Part shown: positions 33,081 through 47,049 of the stretch, one piece after another
How the letters are laid out: each line of letters opens with the position of its first letter
Numbering within the stretch: position 1 is the stretch's first letter
Assembly (NCBI GenBank): GCA_963969395.1
Contig: OZ017804.1
Location: 3,038,001-3,102,000, forward strand
DNA length: 64,000 nucleotides
Origin: Pseudoscleropodium purum
Taxonomy: Eukaryota; Streptophyta; Bryopsida; Hypnales; Brachytheciaceae
Direction of reading: 5' to 3'
Position numbers and translations under genes: made by a program
The notes under the pieces: generated by a model
What the model was told of the DNA's origin: nothing
What the model saw: only the letters and a program-made list of their open reading frames with translations
Database searches by the model: none

Positions 33081-35504
33081 CCCCCCCAAAATTGACGAAA
33101 ACTTCATACTCACGGTGCTATTGTATAAAGATCTAACTCGTTTCGTCGTCATCGTTGAACCGAATAAGTTTCAAAACCAAGTTAACTTAACTTGTTTCTT
33201 CATTGACGTTGACCGATAAGTTCCAAAACCAAGCTAAACCAAGGTCCCCATTGAAGTTGTACCCATTTGTAAAAAACTGATCCCATTCTCTTTCAGTTGT
33301 TTGGATGGTTTTAGTCTAAAGATTGTATAATACTCTTCTTTTTGACTGCATCCCAAAAAGAGCAACTGTCAATCTCTTCACAAAAAAATTTGGGTTCTTG
33401 CTCTCATGTAAGTTAAGTTAATATAAATTTGCACAAGCTTGCAACATCAACAATTCAACATCAAAGTTACAGTAACAGGCCACTATCATAACAAACCCAA
33501 TTGTAAAGGAAGGGCCAAGTTTGTGAAAGTGGGTAACACGCAGACAGCAATGAACACAACTGACATTGCTTTGTATTAATCTCATGTGCGACAACAAAGT
33601 CTGGTGAAATGTCAAGTCCGAGCACATTCATTCACCACATGTTGTTGCCTGTGTAAAGTGGACAGGTTCCTAACTGAATTCACATCACCTTGACACCCCT
33701 CACAGGCACCCAAAACTTGCGGAAATTGTGAAGGAAAAAACGTTTTAATCCTGAAAGGAGCCAGGGGCACATTTTGAGCAGAAATTGTAAAAAAAAAATA
33801 TTCCTGAAAAAATGTGATGAACAAAATGTTTTTCTTGTTATAAAAAAAAAATTCAATTGAAAAAATTTGTATGAGGTTATTATTGGAAATGTGGGGGAAA
33901 AAATTCATAAGCTTTGATAGCAAGGATTGAAAGATTATGTTTGATTCATGAGCTTTATCAAAAGTCAACGAACTAGTGCAAGGGTAGTGCTATAGGACTT
34001 TGATGCAATTAGTATAGGGTGTTGTTATTTAGTTTGGGAGCTTGCCATACTTGGTTGAGTTGTACTTAATCTTGGCAATAGGTTGTCACCACGATTTTTA
34101 GTCTTACATTGGAGTAAAATCCTAGAATTGGAATTTGGGATGTATGCTCAATGTGGACAATGGAAATAAAGGCATGCTCTTTTTCTTTGTAGTACTTGTG
34201 TATTGAGTATTTGAATTTGTACTAGTTTGCAATACAAGCAAGGATATGATAGATACAACTAGAATATGGACTTATGAATAAAATATTACCTTACTTAGTA
34301 GAGATCTCAAAATGTGCAAACATTAAGTTAGAGTAATAATGTACATAGGAAATTGGAATCCTAGTTGACAAATTATAGAATTTGAAGCTAGAAGAAAAAG
34401 TTCTTTTACAACTTTGCCTAACATAGTTGACAAACTTTAATTCCTCCTAAAATGAATTTTTGCACTACTTATTGATGGACCTTCTTTTTATAGTTGCATC
34501 CCATATCATGTTAGTTACATAATTGCCAAATTTTGAAATTAGAAAAGGAGTTTCACCGATGTTGCGTTAAGATGTCCAAAAAGTTTAGGTCAACAAAGCT
34601 TTTGATTTGGATCTTCAATAAAAAAAAATTATATTTTTACCAAGGAAATATATGTTTACATCTTGTATAAAAATTTCATAAACATCTTGATCCAAATTGA
34701 CTTTGTGTGCCTATCCAAGATTCCTTTTGTATGTTGAATGGTCACTTGGTTCATTAGAAGTTACATTTGATATGGAAATCTCATCAACTCTAAAATACTA
34801 GAGCCTATAATCATGAAAGTCTTTCACATGAGAGGCTTTATTTTACCATTGAAAATGAATGGGATTTTTATTTTTGTTTTTCAAAGATTTAAATTATATG
34901 TCTTCTATGCACCATTAAAAATTTAGACGTTTTTTTGTGAAACTTTGAAACTTTATATAAAATTTTGAAGAAATAACAAAAAAATAATATCAAACAATAA
35001 ATAATTTTTAGAAATCTGAAATTTCACCATATGTTTGTATTATGGTTTAAACATGATGGTACAAACCAAATTTTTTTGTCATTCTATAATTAGAAAATTA
35101 ATTGACTATGGTAATATGCTCAAAATTTAAATGGCTATAAAATACACAATTTTAGAAATTTATCAAAAACTCAAATTGGAATATAAACTATAATTAATAA
35201 TATCTATTTCATTAGTTGGACTTAAATCCAAAAAAGATCATTTGAAAAGGCTAAATTCTAATGAAGAATGAAAGAAGTTAGCATTGCCAAATACTCTAAA
35301 AGCATCTTTTGTGATCCATGGATTTAGCATCTTCTTCTTTAAAAAATTATACAATTCTTCAATGAGGGTCTTTCTGACACCAAGTGATGGATAAACATTC
35401 AAAAAAATCTTTTAAAAAGGATGAAAATCATTTGTTTTTCTAATGAGATCAAGATATGTTTTACCACTCATTACTCACTTTGTGATTGCATTGGCATTTT
35501 AGGA
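33081..35504. other. AT-rich stretch without recognisable genes
   Basis: No gene, RNA or clear repeat border was identified. 33400-33720 is slightly more balanced in composition, but only short overlapping ORFs occur. Confidence 0.35.
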
Positions 35505-36339
35505 TTAATCCCTTAAGTCTCTTTATTATATTTTTGCCAAAAATACTTCCAAACTGCCATTTTTTGTACAAGTTTCAAATTTTAGAAAAGAAACATTTTT
35601 GGACACCATTTAACCAAAGGATCTTATAGTACACCAGTTTTAAAAAGATGTAGAAAAAATTTCAGAAATTTCCACCCTATAGATTGAAAGATATTGGCAT
35701 TTGAAGTGACAAAAATCATTTTTTTGTCTCTGCCAAAAACCGGGCAGCTATACTTCACAAGGTCACATTTGTAAGAAAAATTGTTCAAAATGGTGGTGCT
35801 TCTTTGGATTCATTCTTCAAGGCATGTTGACTACATGCTTGAAAATTTTAGACCATTTGAAATTGTACAACATATAGGAAAAAAATAGTAAATAGAAAGA
35901 TGTAGAGAATGATTCAAAATACTAAATTGTTAATAATTGAATGCAATAAAAGACTTCAAAGTTTATTTTGGAGTAGAAAATCCATCATTGCCTGCAAACT
36001 AAAACACTTCATAACTTTTGACTCATTGATCAAAATAGAATGATTCAAATCTTTCTATGAATATATATATAAAGAAAATCAATTCTAAATTTGTATTTTT
36101 GTAAGAAATGATTTTTTTAAATTTGCCTACACTACTCAGTTACAAAAAACAACAACATATTAGGCCATAATTTTTTACTCATATTTCCATATGTCTTGAA
36201 TTTAGTGCACATGAAAGATTATTCTTGTCCATGCCTTCTATTAAAATTTGGGCCGAAAACATGGAAACCTCTATTTACACGCACTTGCTTAAAATTTCTA
36301 TATTACTAGAAAAATGCAGCTTGGTCCTTTAGGAGTTAA
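35505..36339 (-). mobile_element. TTAA-ended 0.9 kb family, inverted copy
   Basis: Read on the minus strand it begins TTAACTCCTAAAGGACCAAG (36339 downward) and ends CTTAAGGGATTAA (at 35505). Internally it matches the 36.9 kb copy in inverse orientation, for example the tcaaaagttatgaagtgtt block near 36010 and the acaatttcaaatggtctaaa-type block near 35855. Non-coding. Confidence 0.75.
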
Positions 36340-36921
36340 CTACTATAGCAAAGGTATGTAATTTTGGTGTCATTCTCCACCCCCAGTCCACCCCTAGTGA
36401 CCCGAGACAAAATACTAAATTTAGAAACTTTTGTTTACATGGATGAAATCAAATGGTTATTTTTGTCTCTTAATCTCATTAACACTTCACATCTTCACTT
36501 TTGTTTTCATATATTCATCAAAAGTGTAATAGTAGATTGAATTACAATTAATTAGCCTTGCATCAAGTAGACTTTGATATGCATCTTTACCAAATGGAAT
36601 CTTTCTTGTTCTCAAAAAGACATTGAAACTTTTCTTTATACATTGTTCCTATCTTGTAAATGTTCTTGCTTATGTGGACCTATGTGGCATGAGAACTTGA
36701 TTTAAACTAAAAACATTCTTCATTCACATCGATCTTTGAATCTGAACTCACAACAAAGTTAGTATGTTATTACTTTTGAAAAATGCACGAATAGTAGTAT
36801 GCTCTAAAAGCGCCTATCCTCTTCCAATGGACCCTATAATTAAGTATAAAATGACCCTCAAGTGGTCCTAAAATGGATATGTGACAGACTCTTAATGGAT
36901 TGAAAATAAAATGTGAACAAT

Positions 36922-37841
36922 TTAACCCCTAAAGGACCAAGGTGCGTTTTTTGGCAACATAACTTTTTTGGGCAAATACATATGAGCAGAGATTTCCATA
37001 TTTTTGGCCCAAATTTTAATAGAAGGAGTAGATAAGAAATATTTTTCATGTATACTAAATTTTAGGACATTTGGAATTATGAGTCAAGTTATGGCCTAAT
37101 ATGTAATTTGTTTCTCAACTCATGTAGTCTGAGCAAATCTAAAAAATCACTTTTTTTTAAAATAAAAATTGAAATTAATTTTCTTGATTTATATATACAT
37201 AGAAAGCTTTGAGTCATTCCATTTTGATCAATGAGTCAAAAGTTATGAGGTGTTTTAGTTTGTAGGTAGTCATGGATTCTCTACTCCCAAATAAACTTTG
37301 AAGTCTTTTATTGCATTCAATTTTCAATATTTTTGGAAAAAAAGAAGGTGAAGATTGTTTATTACAACATTACAACCACTGGGATTGGCATTTTTCAATT
37401 CCATAACTAAATTACTAATAATTTAGTACTTTGATTCATTCTCTACTTCTTTCTACTTACTATTTTTTCCCTATATGTTGTACAATTCTAAATGATTTGA
37501 AATTTTTCAAGCATGTAGCCAACTTGCCTTGAAGAATAAATCCAAAGAGTTGCAACCATTTTGGACATTTTTCTATACAAATGTGACCTTATGAAGTACA
37601 GCTGTCTAGTTTTTTGCAAGGTCAAAAAAAGACTTTTTGTCAATTAAAATGTTAATATCTTGCAATCTACATGGTGAAAATTTTTGAAACTTTTTGCACA
37701 TCTTCTGAAATTATCATACTTCAAGATCCTTCTATTGAAAATGTCCAAAAATGTTTTTAAATTTTTTTTGATACTTGTCTTAAAAATGACAATTTTGGAG
37801 CGATTTTGGTGAAATTATAGTCAAGGAACTTTAGAGATTAA
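36922..37841 (+). mobile_element. TTAA-ended 0.9 kb family, copy A
   Basis: Starts TTAACCCCTAAAGGACCAAG and ends CTTTAGAGATTAA, imperfect inverted ends of 13 bp. It aligns through its length with 39642-40565. A perfect inverted match to the first 12 bases (TTTAGGGGTTAA) also occurs at 38041-38052, so the true right end may be there. No protein-coding frame, so non-autonomous. The superfamily is unknown; terminal TTAA could be target (as in piggyBac) or part of the element. Confidence 0.75.
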
Positions 37842-38640
37842 CTCCTCAACGTCACAGTGGACGTTTTCCAGACCCACATTTCTGCATCCGTATGGTGGAT
37901 CCCATCGAAACAAGTCAAACTTCACTCGTCAGGTTCTTGGCAAAAAATTTCAATGGTGACTACTTCAATAACGAAGTAAAACTCAAGTTATGCCACTTTC
38001 TCCAGAACACTCCCCCGAACTCACTTTCAAAGCTGTGATGTTTAGGGGTTAAAGTGTACCAACTTACTTTTGAAGTAGGTATTCTTATAATTGGGACTTA
38101 GAAACCTCCAAACCGTGTACAATGGAAATATCTGTTTGACTTTGATGGCTTGTAAAGTAACTTTCTTGAGATAAAGCAACTTTCTTGAGGTAAAGCCCAA
38201 CCTTATTATTCTGGCAACCTAAATTCCACTATTTAGTGTAGTGTTGTGTTCCCTTTCTGGCTGTTTCTATGTCCGCAAGTACTACCCTATTGTGATTCCT
38301 GCCTTTTTACCTGTCTATGCTTTGGGAATGCACAATGAGTGAATTTTTTTTTAACTTTTTTTCTTTTTTTCTTTTTTTCTTTTTTGGGACCCATTTCCGG
38401 TGTACAATGACATGAATCATTCAGACAAGCAATTTGGACGCATGTGCCTGAAATGTAGTGTTGCATGTGCAAGGCCATTATGATTCATTTGGTGACGTCT
38501 ATATGATTGTTTTCAAAGGGACACACACAATGTTGCATGAATTGAATCGTAACTCCTCTCCTATCCTCTGGGGGACGAAGGCATGCAGTCATGATTGTCA
38601 TTCACAGATTGATCCAACATACAGAAGATTTATAATTTAA
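37842..38640. other. Spacer between repeat copies
   Basis: Slightly GC-richer non-coding sequence. 38041-38052 carries TTTAGGGGTTAA, a possible element end. A C/T-rich run lies at 38345-38385. Confidence 0.3.
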
Positions 38641-38642
38641 CC

Positions 38643-38880
38643 TTAACCCTGTAACACTATTGCGGACACTAAGTGGCCGATGGATGACAAAGAATTCTCC
38701 TGTAAACTTACGACAGAAGTGCATCTATTCATCTTCGAAGTTTTGTTGTGAAAAGAGAACATCTTCTACAGTAATTTGACTTCCATTAAATACTTTTCGA
38801 TTTTTTTCCAGCAATTGATTCCCATGGTATTAGAAAATGATGATTTCTTCGGAGACCAGACCGTTCTTACAAGGTTAACT
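38643..38880 (+). repeat. Dispersed repeat shared with 60.88-61.09 kb
   Basis: Starts TTAACCCT and shares ordered blocks with 60884-61085: gatgacaaagaa, gaagtgcatctatt / aaaagtgcaactattt, a ttttg..gtgaaaagag / ttttgtgtaaaaagg block and caattgattc / tcaatgattc. No coding frame. Confidence 0.5.
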
Positions 38881-39641
38881 AAACCCTGGAAAGATGGGCC
38901 TCGTATTTGCTGAACTCGAAATGTACTTAAACAACTTCCAAAAAAAATTTGGATGAAAAAAGGTGTTTGGGGGATCCTACAGTCTTAGGTGAAGTCATCT
39001 AAAAGATGTTTTGCATCCTTAGCAACGGTTCAAGATTACATTGAGGTATAGTTTCTTCAATTTTCAAAATAATACATCTGTGGATTGGATGAATATCATT
39101 GGTGAACACAACCATGTGAAAAAACATACAAGATGCATGAGAATAAAAATATTTCTTTTGTACAAAAATGATTGTAAATTTGTTGAGCCAATTTCATTGA
39201 TCCTATTATGAAAAACATATTTAAGAAAGGTTCCAAATTTTGTATCACTAGAATCAACTATGAAGAACATTGCATGTGTTCATTGCAACTGAATTAAAAT
39301 TGGCCACAGGGAAGTCTCTACATGACCTTATTCAAAACAACTTCAAAAAATATGAAATTCAAAGTAGATGATTATTTTAAGATGGAAGTAGTAGCTAATA
39401 TTGGTTTTCTTTTTGATTGGATGTGAATCAAGTCTTGTTTGGTTTCAAGGGAGAATTAAATGGCCAATATTGATAGACATCGTGAATTAAAAAACAATTG
39501 CATTTGTTATACAACAATTCTTCATTAATTTTAATGCAATTCAATAAGATTTGGACTAAATTTATATGGAACCATCACTTAATAAAAGGGGCTTCTTATA
39601 GTGTAATAAGGAGTGTGAATAAGAAGAGCATCTAATAGCAC
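38881..39641. other. AT-rich spacer
   Basis: No gene or RNA recognised. Short overlapping ORFs only. Confidence 0.3.
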
Positions 39642-40565
39642 TTAATCTCTAAAGGATCAAAGTGCGTTTTTTGGCAACATAACTATTTTGGGCAAGTGCA
39701 TGTGAACAAAGATTTCTATAGTTTTGGCCCAAGTTTTAGTAGATGTGGACAAGGAATATCTTTCATGTTCACTAAATTTCAGGACATTTGGAAATATGAG
39801 TCAAAAGTTATGGCCTAATATGTAGTTTATTTCTCAATTTAGGCAGTCCATGTAGATCTAATAATGTCATTTTCTTTAAAAAAAAAATTGAAATTAATTC
39901 TCTAAATTTATATATACATAGAAAGCTTTGAATCATTCTATTTTGATCAATGAGTCAAAAGTTATGAGGTGTTTTAGTTTGTGGGCAATCATGGATTCTC
40001 TACTCCAAAATAAACTTTGAAGTTCTTTACTGAACTCAATTTTCAATATTTTTGAAAGAAAATTAAATTTTTTTGTGAAGATTGTTTTTTACAGCACTAC
40101 CACCATTGGGATTGGCATTTTTCAATTCCATAACTAAGTTATTAACAATTTAGTATTTTGATTTATTCTCTACTTCTTTTTACTTACTATTTTTTTCCTA
40201 AATGTTGTACAATTCCAAATGATCTGAAATTTTTCAAGCATGTAGCCAACTTGCCTTGAAGAACAAATTCAAAGAATTTCAACCATTTTGGACATTTTTT
40301 TTATACAAATGTGAACTTGTGAAGTGTAGTTGCCTGTTTTTTTGTAGGGCCAAAAAAAGGCTTTTTGTCAATTGAAACGCTAATATCTTGCAATCTATAT
40401 GGTGAAAATTTTTGAAATTTTTTCCACATCGTCTAAAATTATCATACTACAAGATCCTATGGTTGGATGTGTCTAAAAATATTTTATTTTTTTTAATATT
40501 TGTCCTAAAAATGGCAATTTGAGGGTATTTTTGGTGAAAACATAACCAAGGAACTTCAAAGGTTA
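39642..40565 (+). mobile_element. TTAA-ended 0.9 kb family, copy B
   Basis: Starts TTAATCTCTAAAGGATCAAA and ends CTTCAAAGGTTAA. Highly similar to copy A through the blocks tttggcaacataac, ggacatttgg, tcaaaagttatg, ataaactttgaag, tttttcaattccataacta, gccaacttgccttgaagaa and tcttgcaatct. 924 bp against 920 bp. Non-coding. Confidence 0.8.
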
Positions 40566-41995
40566 ATCTTATCTTTGTATTTGCCTTCATTTTAGGCTTC
40601 ATTTTAAAGCTTGCGCCAATTATTAATCATTTAATGAAAACAATCAAATACCAAAATATTGTAGCAAATGCTTTGTATCTCTTTTCCTAGGATTTCCTTT
40701 ACAAAACTACTCATGTGGTGAGCAATCAATTATATTAGCTTGTACTTTCTTCAACAAAACACCTTTTTCAAATATATATTTATCACACAAAATTTGGATA
40801 TTCAATCCTAATTAGTTGCTCTAATATTTGCAATAATTTTTAAAAATGGAAGACATTTATATTTATACACACACTTGCATGTAGATACATTTGAATATTC
40901 ACTCCCATTGAAGATTCTACTAAATTCTATATCCTTCATTTCATGATTATGATATGCAGCCTTATTTTCTAAACATTTTTATAGTACAAATATCAACATT
41001 TTTTTTTAGATTAAAATTTTAAAAATAGTAAATAATATATTTTTTTTTAAATAAATAAATAATATATATATAACACTTTGTATATAGATTGTGTCTATAT
41101 TAGACAAAAAATCACATTTCAAAGCATGGTATCAAAGTTACATTTAATTTCATAATTTAAACTAAAAATGACTCAATGAAGTATTAGTCATTTCAATTAC
41201 ATCTTGAATTGGCTATTCCCTATAAAACTACATCATAATATTTTGCAAAGAAGAAAAAATTACAATCTATTATACTAGAAGTGGTGTAAGAAAATCTTAA
41301 TAAGTCTAATTAGATATGTCAACTACTTCAAGCAATCTAATATCCACTATTAATAGTGTATTCCACCCAAAACATTGTCTCATATCAAAGTGGATATAAA
41401 TTCATATGTATTGAATTTCAATCCAAAATTATGAAATTTCTCATTAATACACTACAAATATTAAACGAAACTACAATTGTATTACATCAATTTTGTTTAG
41501 TAGTTAAAGTCAAATTTTCTTGAAATTATCATTCAAGCTAAATCTATGTTGAACCATGTAGTCTACACTTAGCAAGATATATTACTTTCACTTATTCATT
41601 TCAAGATTTAATCCTTGTGAAAAATAAAAAATCAATTATAATTGTTTTCCATAAGGAACTACTACTAAAATTCACAATTGAAAATTTTAATATTTTGATT
41701 TTCTACAAATATATTATTTTATTGAATTTTAGTATTTGTAGGTTAAAGGCCTATTCCAAAGACCACCTTTTTTTGCTAATGTAGGGCCTACAGATTCAAA
41801 GGCAATCATTTGGTTTTTAAAAAATGATTTGATTTGTCAAATCAAATAAATGTTTTATCTCTCTCCCACATTTTTAGTATTTCTATGTAAATCTCTTATT
41901 GTGCTTATCCACAATTTGATTTAGTTGAAATTTTGAATTTATGCAAGTACAATAATTGTAGTCCATTGAATTAAAAAAGTTTTACCATTCTTTTT
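40566..41995. other. AT-rich stretch without recognisable genes
   Basis: Dense stops in all frames and A/T microsatellite-like runs near 41030-41070. Nothing else seen. Confidence 0.35.
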
Positions 41996-42571
41996 TTAAC
42001 CCTGGAGCGCTTTGATGTCCATTTTTTGGACAATGAACAAATTGAAGTTCTTGTTTCTGTCTCATTCTTGCTTGGATGAAAGTCATCCTAATTTTTGGTG
42101 ATATTCTATTAATTCTTGTCTTATCTAATGGTTGGATTTGGTGTTACTAGAATACTAATTTTTCTAAGACTACAAATGTGGAAGTATGTCAAGTGGTCAA
42201 ATTGCATTGACTCTAGTTCAAAACCAGATTAGCAAAAATGAGGTCTTAGATGTAATGAATACAAAAATTTCAAAAAATCACGATATCAAGATAACCTCAT
42301 TTCAAATCTGTTAGAACAAGTTTTACTCAAAAAAATGATAATAGTTTGCTTGTCACTAAATTTAGAAGGAATTATGAAATTCCCCTTTCAAAGTTTATAG
42401 AAAAATATTGGTGATAGCACTAGTAAATATAACCGTATGGATAGAGTCTACATTTCAAAATCTATAACTTTCATTTGTATAGCAATTCCAAAATATTCTT
42501 TCAAATAACACTTCATAATAGTTTTCCTAAATTGTCAAATTTGGAAATGGATCCAGATGTTTAGGGATTAA
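41996..42571 (+). mobile_element. Possible TTAA-ended element, short subfamily
   Basis: Begins TTAACCCTGGAGC and ends TTTAGGGATTAA (42560-42571). The end lies in the context gatgtttagggattaaagt, nearly identical to gatgtttaggggttaaagt at 38036-38054. That two separate places share this end context suggests a real element border. The start is less certain. Confidence 0.3.
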
Positions 42572-44520
42572 AGTCAAAAGAAATGAATTTAAGATGAGAC
42601 TTTTGGAATAATTTTTTATTGCAAGTGCCCACATTAGAGAAAATCTAGGGTCTCCACAAGCTATTTGACTTTCAAGAATAGTGCAAATATAAGAAATAAG
42701 AAATAATTTTTTTAATATTAAATTAAAGTTTTAATGTTCATTTTTTTATTCTTGCTTTTGCTGTATTTGCAATGCTACCAAAAGTAAAAAAATCTTCTAG
42801 AGGACCCAAATTTCCTCTAATATTTGCAAAGTTTAGTGGTTAATCATTCAAATTTGTTAGTGAAGCACACCAATAAATTATAGACTTTGCATTTGTATAA
42901 AATTTTATTTTAAATAACATAGAAAGATTTTTGATTAAACTTTTGGCCCTTAGAATTTGTATTTTCTATTCATTTGTTAATTAAAAAACCCGAGGGTGAG
43001 TTAAAACAATGGCCATATTGTGCAACGATAACATTTGAGGTTCATCAACATGGCACATTCGAGAATATTTGACTTTACATTTGATTGGTTAGAGTTTTGT
43101 ATGTGCAATAAATATAGGTTGAAAACAAGATGGGAAGTGGACAAATAAAAATGAGGACAAATTTTTTCTAATACAAAAATACTTGGGTAACTTACTATGG
43201 CCACTTAGATAACAAAATCAACTAGCAATTGTGTTGATTAGACAAAGAAAAAAACTAGTGATTTGAATGTCGATTAGACAAGGGAATCAACCGGGATGCT
43301 TTTAGATATACTAACCTTAGAACATTGGTAATTGAACCACTACTTGATGGTTTGATAGGACACATAAAACTCATGATTCATTCTCTATGTGAAAGATTTT
43401 TTAACAACCTCGTGACTCACTCTCTACATGAAAGATTCTTTGAACAAAAACTTTTGTAACAAATGTTGTTATCCACAAAAGAAACTCTACTCCCTCTTAA
43501 GTTGGAAATAGATAAGAGCATTAAAAAAATGTTTAGGATTCAAATGAATTGGTAAATGAGCTCCATACTTCCTCATGAAGTCTTATCCAAAAACTTGCTC
43601 TTTAAAATGTAATTCTAGCATCAACTTAATCCTTTCCAAGATAAAAGGTATCTATCAACAATTTTTGCTCTTTTTATTTTCTATTAACCCTAAAAAGACA
43701 AGTCAATGATTATTTCCATACATCAATCTATTAAACTAATTCATAATAGGATGATGCCTTTAACTATAACTTTCACATCGCATGTCAAAACACCAGAAAA
43801 CAAATCTTTTGCACTTTTTTGTGCATAAAACTTTCTATTTATATAAATGCAAGAACATAACCTCTCATACTTGTGAAAAAATTATTGAATTTCAAAGTTT
43901 TAATGAATTAAAAAATTAAAAAAATATTTTTACCTTTATTTTGGGTGTGCTACACTAGTTGGAATGATGTCAAACATCATGATCAAAACTCCTTTGTCTT
44001 TCTTGAAGTTATATTTGTATGTGTTCTTAAGCTTTTTTTCACCCCTATAGTCTTTTTATGACCAAAATGGGATTTTGCAACTTTACATAGGCTCTTGTGA
44101 CTTTGGATATTTTCTTGGTTTCTAGTATTTTGAGGAAGTAGCTTCTAATCATTAGAGGATTTCTGGGCTCGAGGAGAGCTGCTTTAAGTAGGTGTGACAG
44201 GAACTGCCCTCCCTTGTAGCTTCGGGGAACAACTGTTCCCAACCAAAAAAATTTCAAAAAAAAAAAAATTACTCTTGAAATGCAGAAAAAAAAATTCTTT
44301 TTTTCGGACATGGCAGTCACCATACTATGTTAGCAAGCTACCGCGGCCCCGTGCGGGGCTATTTCCACAATGTGGGAACCCATAACAAACTTGGGGGTGA
44401 AAAAATCTTCTAAGTTCTAATGCACCATCATCCTCATGTCAAGCTTTATTTTGGGTGATTCCAATAAGTATTGTAAAGGTTATGAGTGGGGTTTTTTGAG
44501 GTGGGAGGGGGGGAGGAGCA
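42572..44520. other. AT-rich stretch without recognisable genes
   Basis: No gene recognised. A GC-richer patch at 44160-44395 contains short inverted motifs (ggggaac/gttccc; gcggccccgtgcggggct) and may be a transposon remnant. Confidence 0.3.
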
Positions 44521-44529
44521 ATTCAAACA

Positions 44530-44900
44530 ATATAGGCAGCAAAATCTTTTTACAACCTCTTTTACTTTTAAAAAAAGTTTGAAATTGATTCTATAGGTTT
44601 ATATGCATATGGAAAGCTTTGAATCATTTTATTTTGATTGATATAATGAAAGTTATGAGTAGTTTCATTTTGTCGGCAATTTAAGCATCTTTTAATAGAA
44701 ATAATATTTGAAGTTCATTCTTGAATTTAAATTTCTGTAGTCTTAGAAAAAACAAAGACATTACATATAAATGATCCACAATACCATTCTTACAATTGGA
44801 ATTGACTTTTTCTTTTGTTGTTTTTGAGTTATAAGTATTTTAGTATTTCTCATCAATTCTCATTATTTTCCACCATTAACTATAAAATAATCAACAATAA
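44530..44900 (+). repeat. Partial, diverged copy of the TTAA-ended family
   Basis: Matches the middle of copies A and B: tatatgcatatggaaagctt, gaatcattttattttgatt, gaaagttatgagt and aattggaattgactttttc. Both ends are missing. Confidence 0.5.
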
Positions 44901-47040
44901 AAATAAACCATTTAATAATTTATATGTATCTTCAATTTATTTCTTCAACATGAGATTTTTTTTCCTTAGGTGGTAGGATATAGGCATTTTAAATATTTTC
45001 TTAAAATGAAAGATGACACCTTACTTTTTAATTGGATTGTGAAAATCTTGATTTTGAAATTCAATCCTCATGACCTTGCAATTGATGAGTTTATTTAATT
45101 TGAAAAGGTGTAATATAATAAATTAACTAAAATGTCCTACAATTCTATTTACCAAATAAAATATAAAGACAAAGATTTAGCACTTTTTTAGGGTATGATA
45201 TCTTGGATGATTTTTAATTGAAAAAACTAAACTTTACAATAGGGTTTAATATAATGGAATGATTTTTGCCATTTTTATATCCCAAAAATTAAAATAAATA
45301 AAATCATGACTTATTGACAATATGTAGCTTTATCTAGGAAAAAAGTTTGGAATAAAACATTCTATTCATATTTAATGTGCAATTGAAAAGATAAAGATGG
45401 AGTTTGACCACATAGTCAATAGTGTTGGACTATAGCCTTAGATTAACCCAAAAAAGACAAAGCATATGTCCATTTGAACAATTTCAATAACATTTGTTGT
45501 GTTCCACTAAATATGAGACTTGGACTTTATTTCATTTTATTTTTCAAAGTTGAATTTGCACATTCTTTATAAGACAATAAGTGATTATTTTTCAAATCTA
45601 TTTGTCAAAATCTAAATTTATCATAATTTTTGAAGTATGAGAAAAGAAAATTCATATCAAATACAAATTGCTCTTGAAAATTCTGAATTTTTCACCCAAG
45701 GTGTATATTATAGTAGAAAATATCATGGTCTACCCTCAAATGTCATATTATACTATGATTAGAAAATCAATATATTGTAGTTCTAGATCAAAGTTCAAAT
45801 TGCTATAAATACTTTAAATTTAAGAATTTTACAAATTTTCAAACTTCATTAGAAAAAAGAATTCATCAACTTTATTTTGTTAGTTGATCTCAAATTCATA
45901 AAACATCATTTTTTGGCAAAAATTCAAAGAGGTACAAAGTTGCTAAAGTGCAATAAAAAAAATAGATTTTGTGATCTATTTAGGTAGACTCTTCTTCTAT
46001 AGAGAAATCAATAACATTCTTTAAAGTAATGTTGACCAACATCTTATGCAAAAACATTCAAAGACCCATCCAAATAAAACATTATGAAACATCCTAGTTC
46101 TTCATTGTTTTTCATTCATTCAAAATCACCTAATTTCACAACTAGTAGACAAAATATAGGTTCATCTAAATTTTTTTTGAATCAAACATTCTATTCATAT
46201 TCAATGTCTAAACCAAAAGTAAGAAATTTTAGCCATAGGTTAATATTAGAAGGACTTTTAAAAGTTAATGTAATTATCTTTAGGATGGCCAACCAATCTT
46301 TTTCTACATTCACAAATGGATAATTTTCATCCAATTTTTTTGTGTACAACTTCATTGACACTATGTCCATATCATTGAATTAAGCTCAAGTCATATCATT
46401 TGTTTTTTTGATTGTAGTTTGTCAAAAAGATTGTATCCCTATGTATAATGTATTTCAATATTGTGAGTTTTCTTCATTAATACTCAATTTTGAAATCAAA
46501 ATGCTATTTTTTTTTGCTTTTGAGCAAACATACCAAAATGGAACTTCTAAAATATAGGACTTCTCTATCTTGCTTGAATTCTTTCAAAATACATCCAAGA
46601 TTTAAGAAAGAAGTTTAGAAATTTGAAGTTGAGGATCTATAACCACAAGTCTAAATATGGAGTGATATGGGGATCTTTTTTGGCACTATAATGTACTTCT
46701 ATTCTAAAATGTTCATATTTTTTAAATATGTTTTATATTTGATACATATATTTCTAGTAAATTTTTTGCTGAAAATATCATTAAAGGTCATTGCTTAAAA
46801 TCTTATGTCTAGGACTATACTTAAAAACTCACTTAAAACACCCCTTTCTCATGTAGTGTTTAGTCATAGTATAATTTGGGATGGTTATTATAGTAGATCC
46901 CACTTTGTTGATGTGGCAGTGTGTGATTGGAGGGGCGATTTTAGTAAGGTTCAGAGTTGTCTTCGAGTTGTTTTTTAGTAACAACAGAGTCAAGTCTTAG
47001 TTTAGATACAATCATTATTTTTTGTGTAGTTCTAGTGCAG
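44901..47040. other. AT-rich stretch without recognisable genes
   Basis: No recognisable gene; the 79-codon ORF at 46084-46323 resembles nothing known to me and is about as long as chance allows here. Confidence 0.3.
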
Positions 47041-47049
47041 TCATGAATA

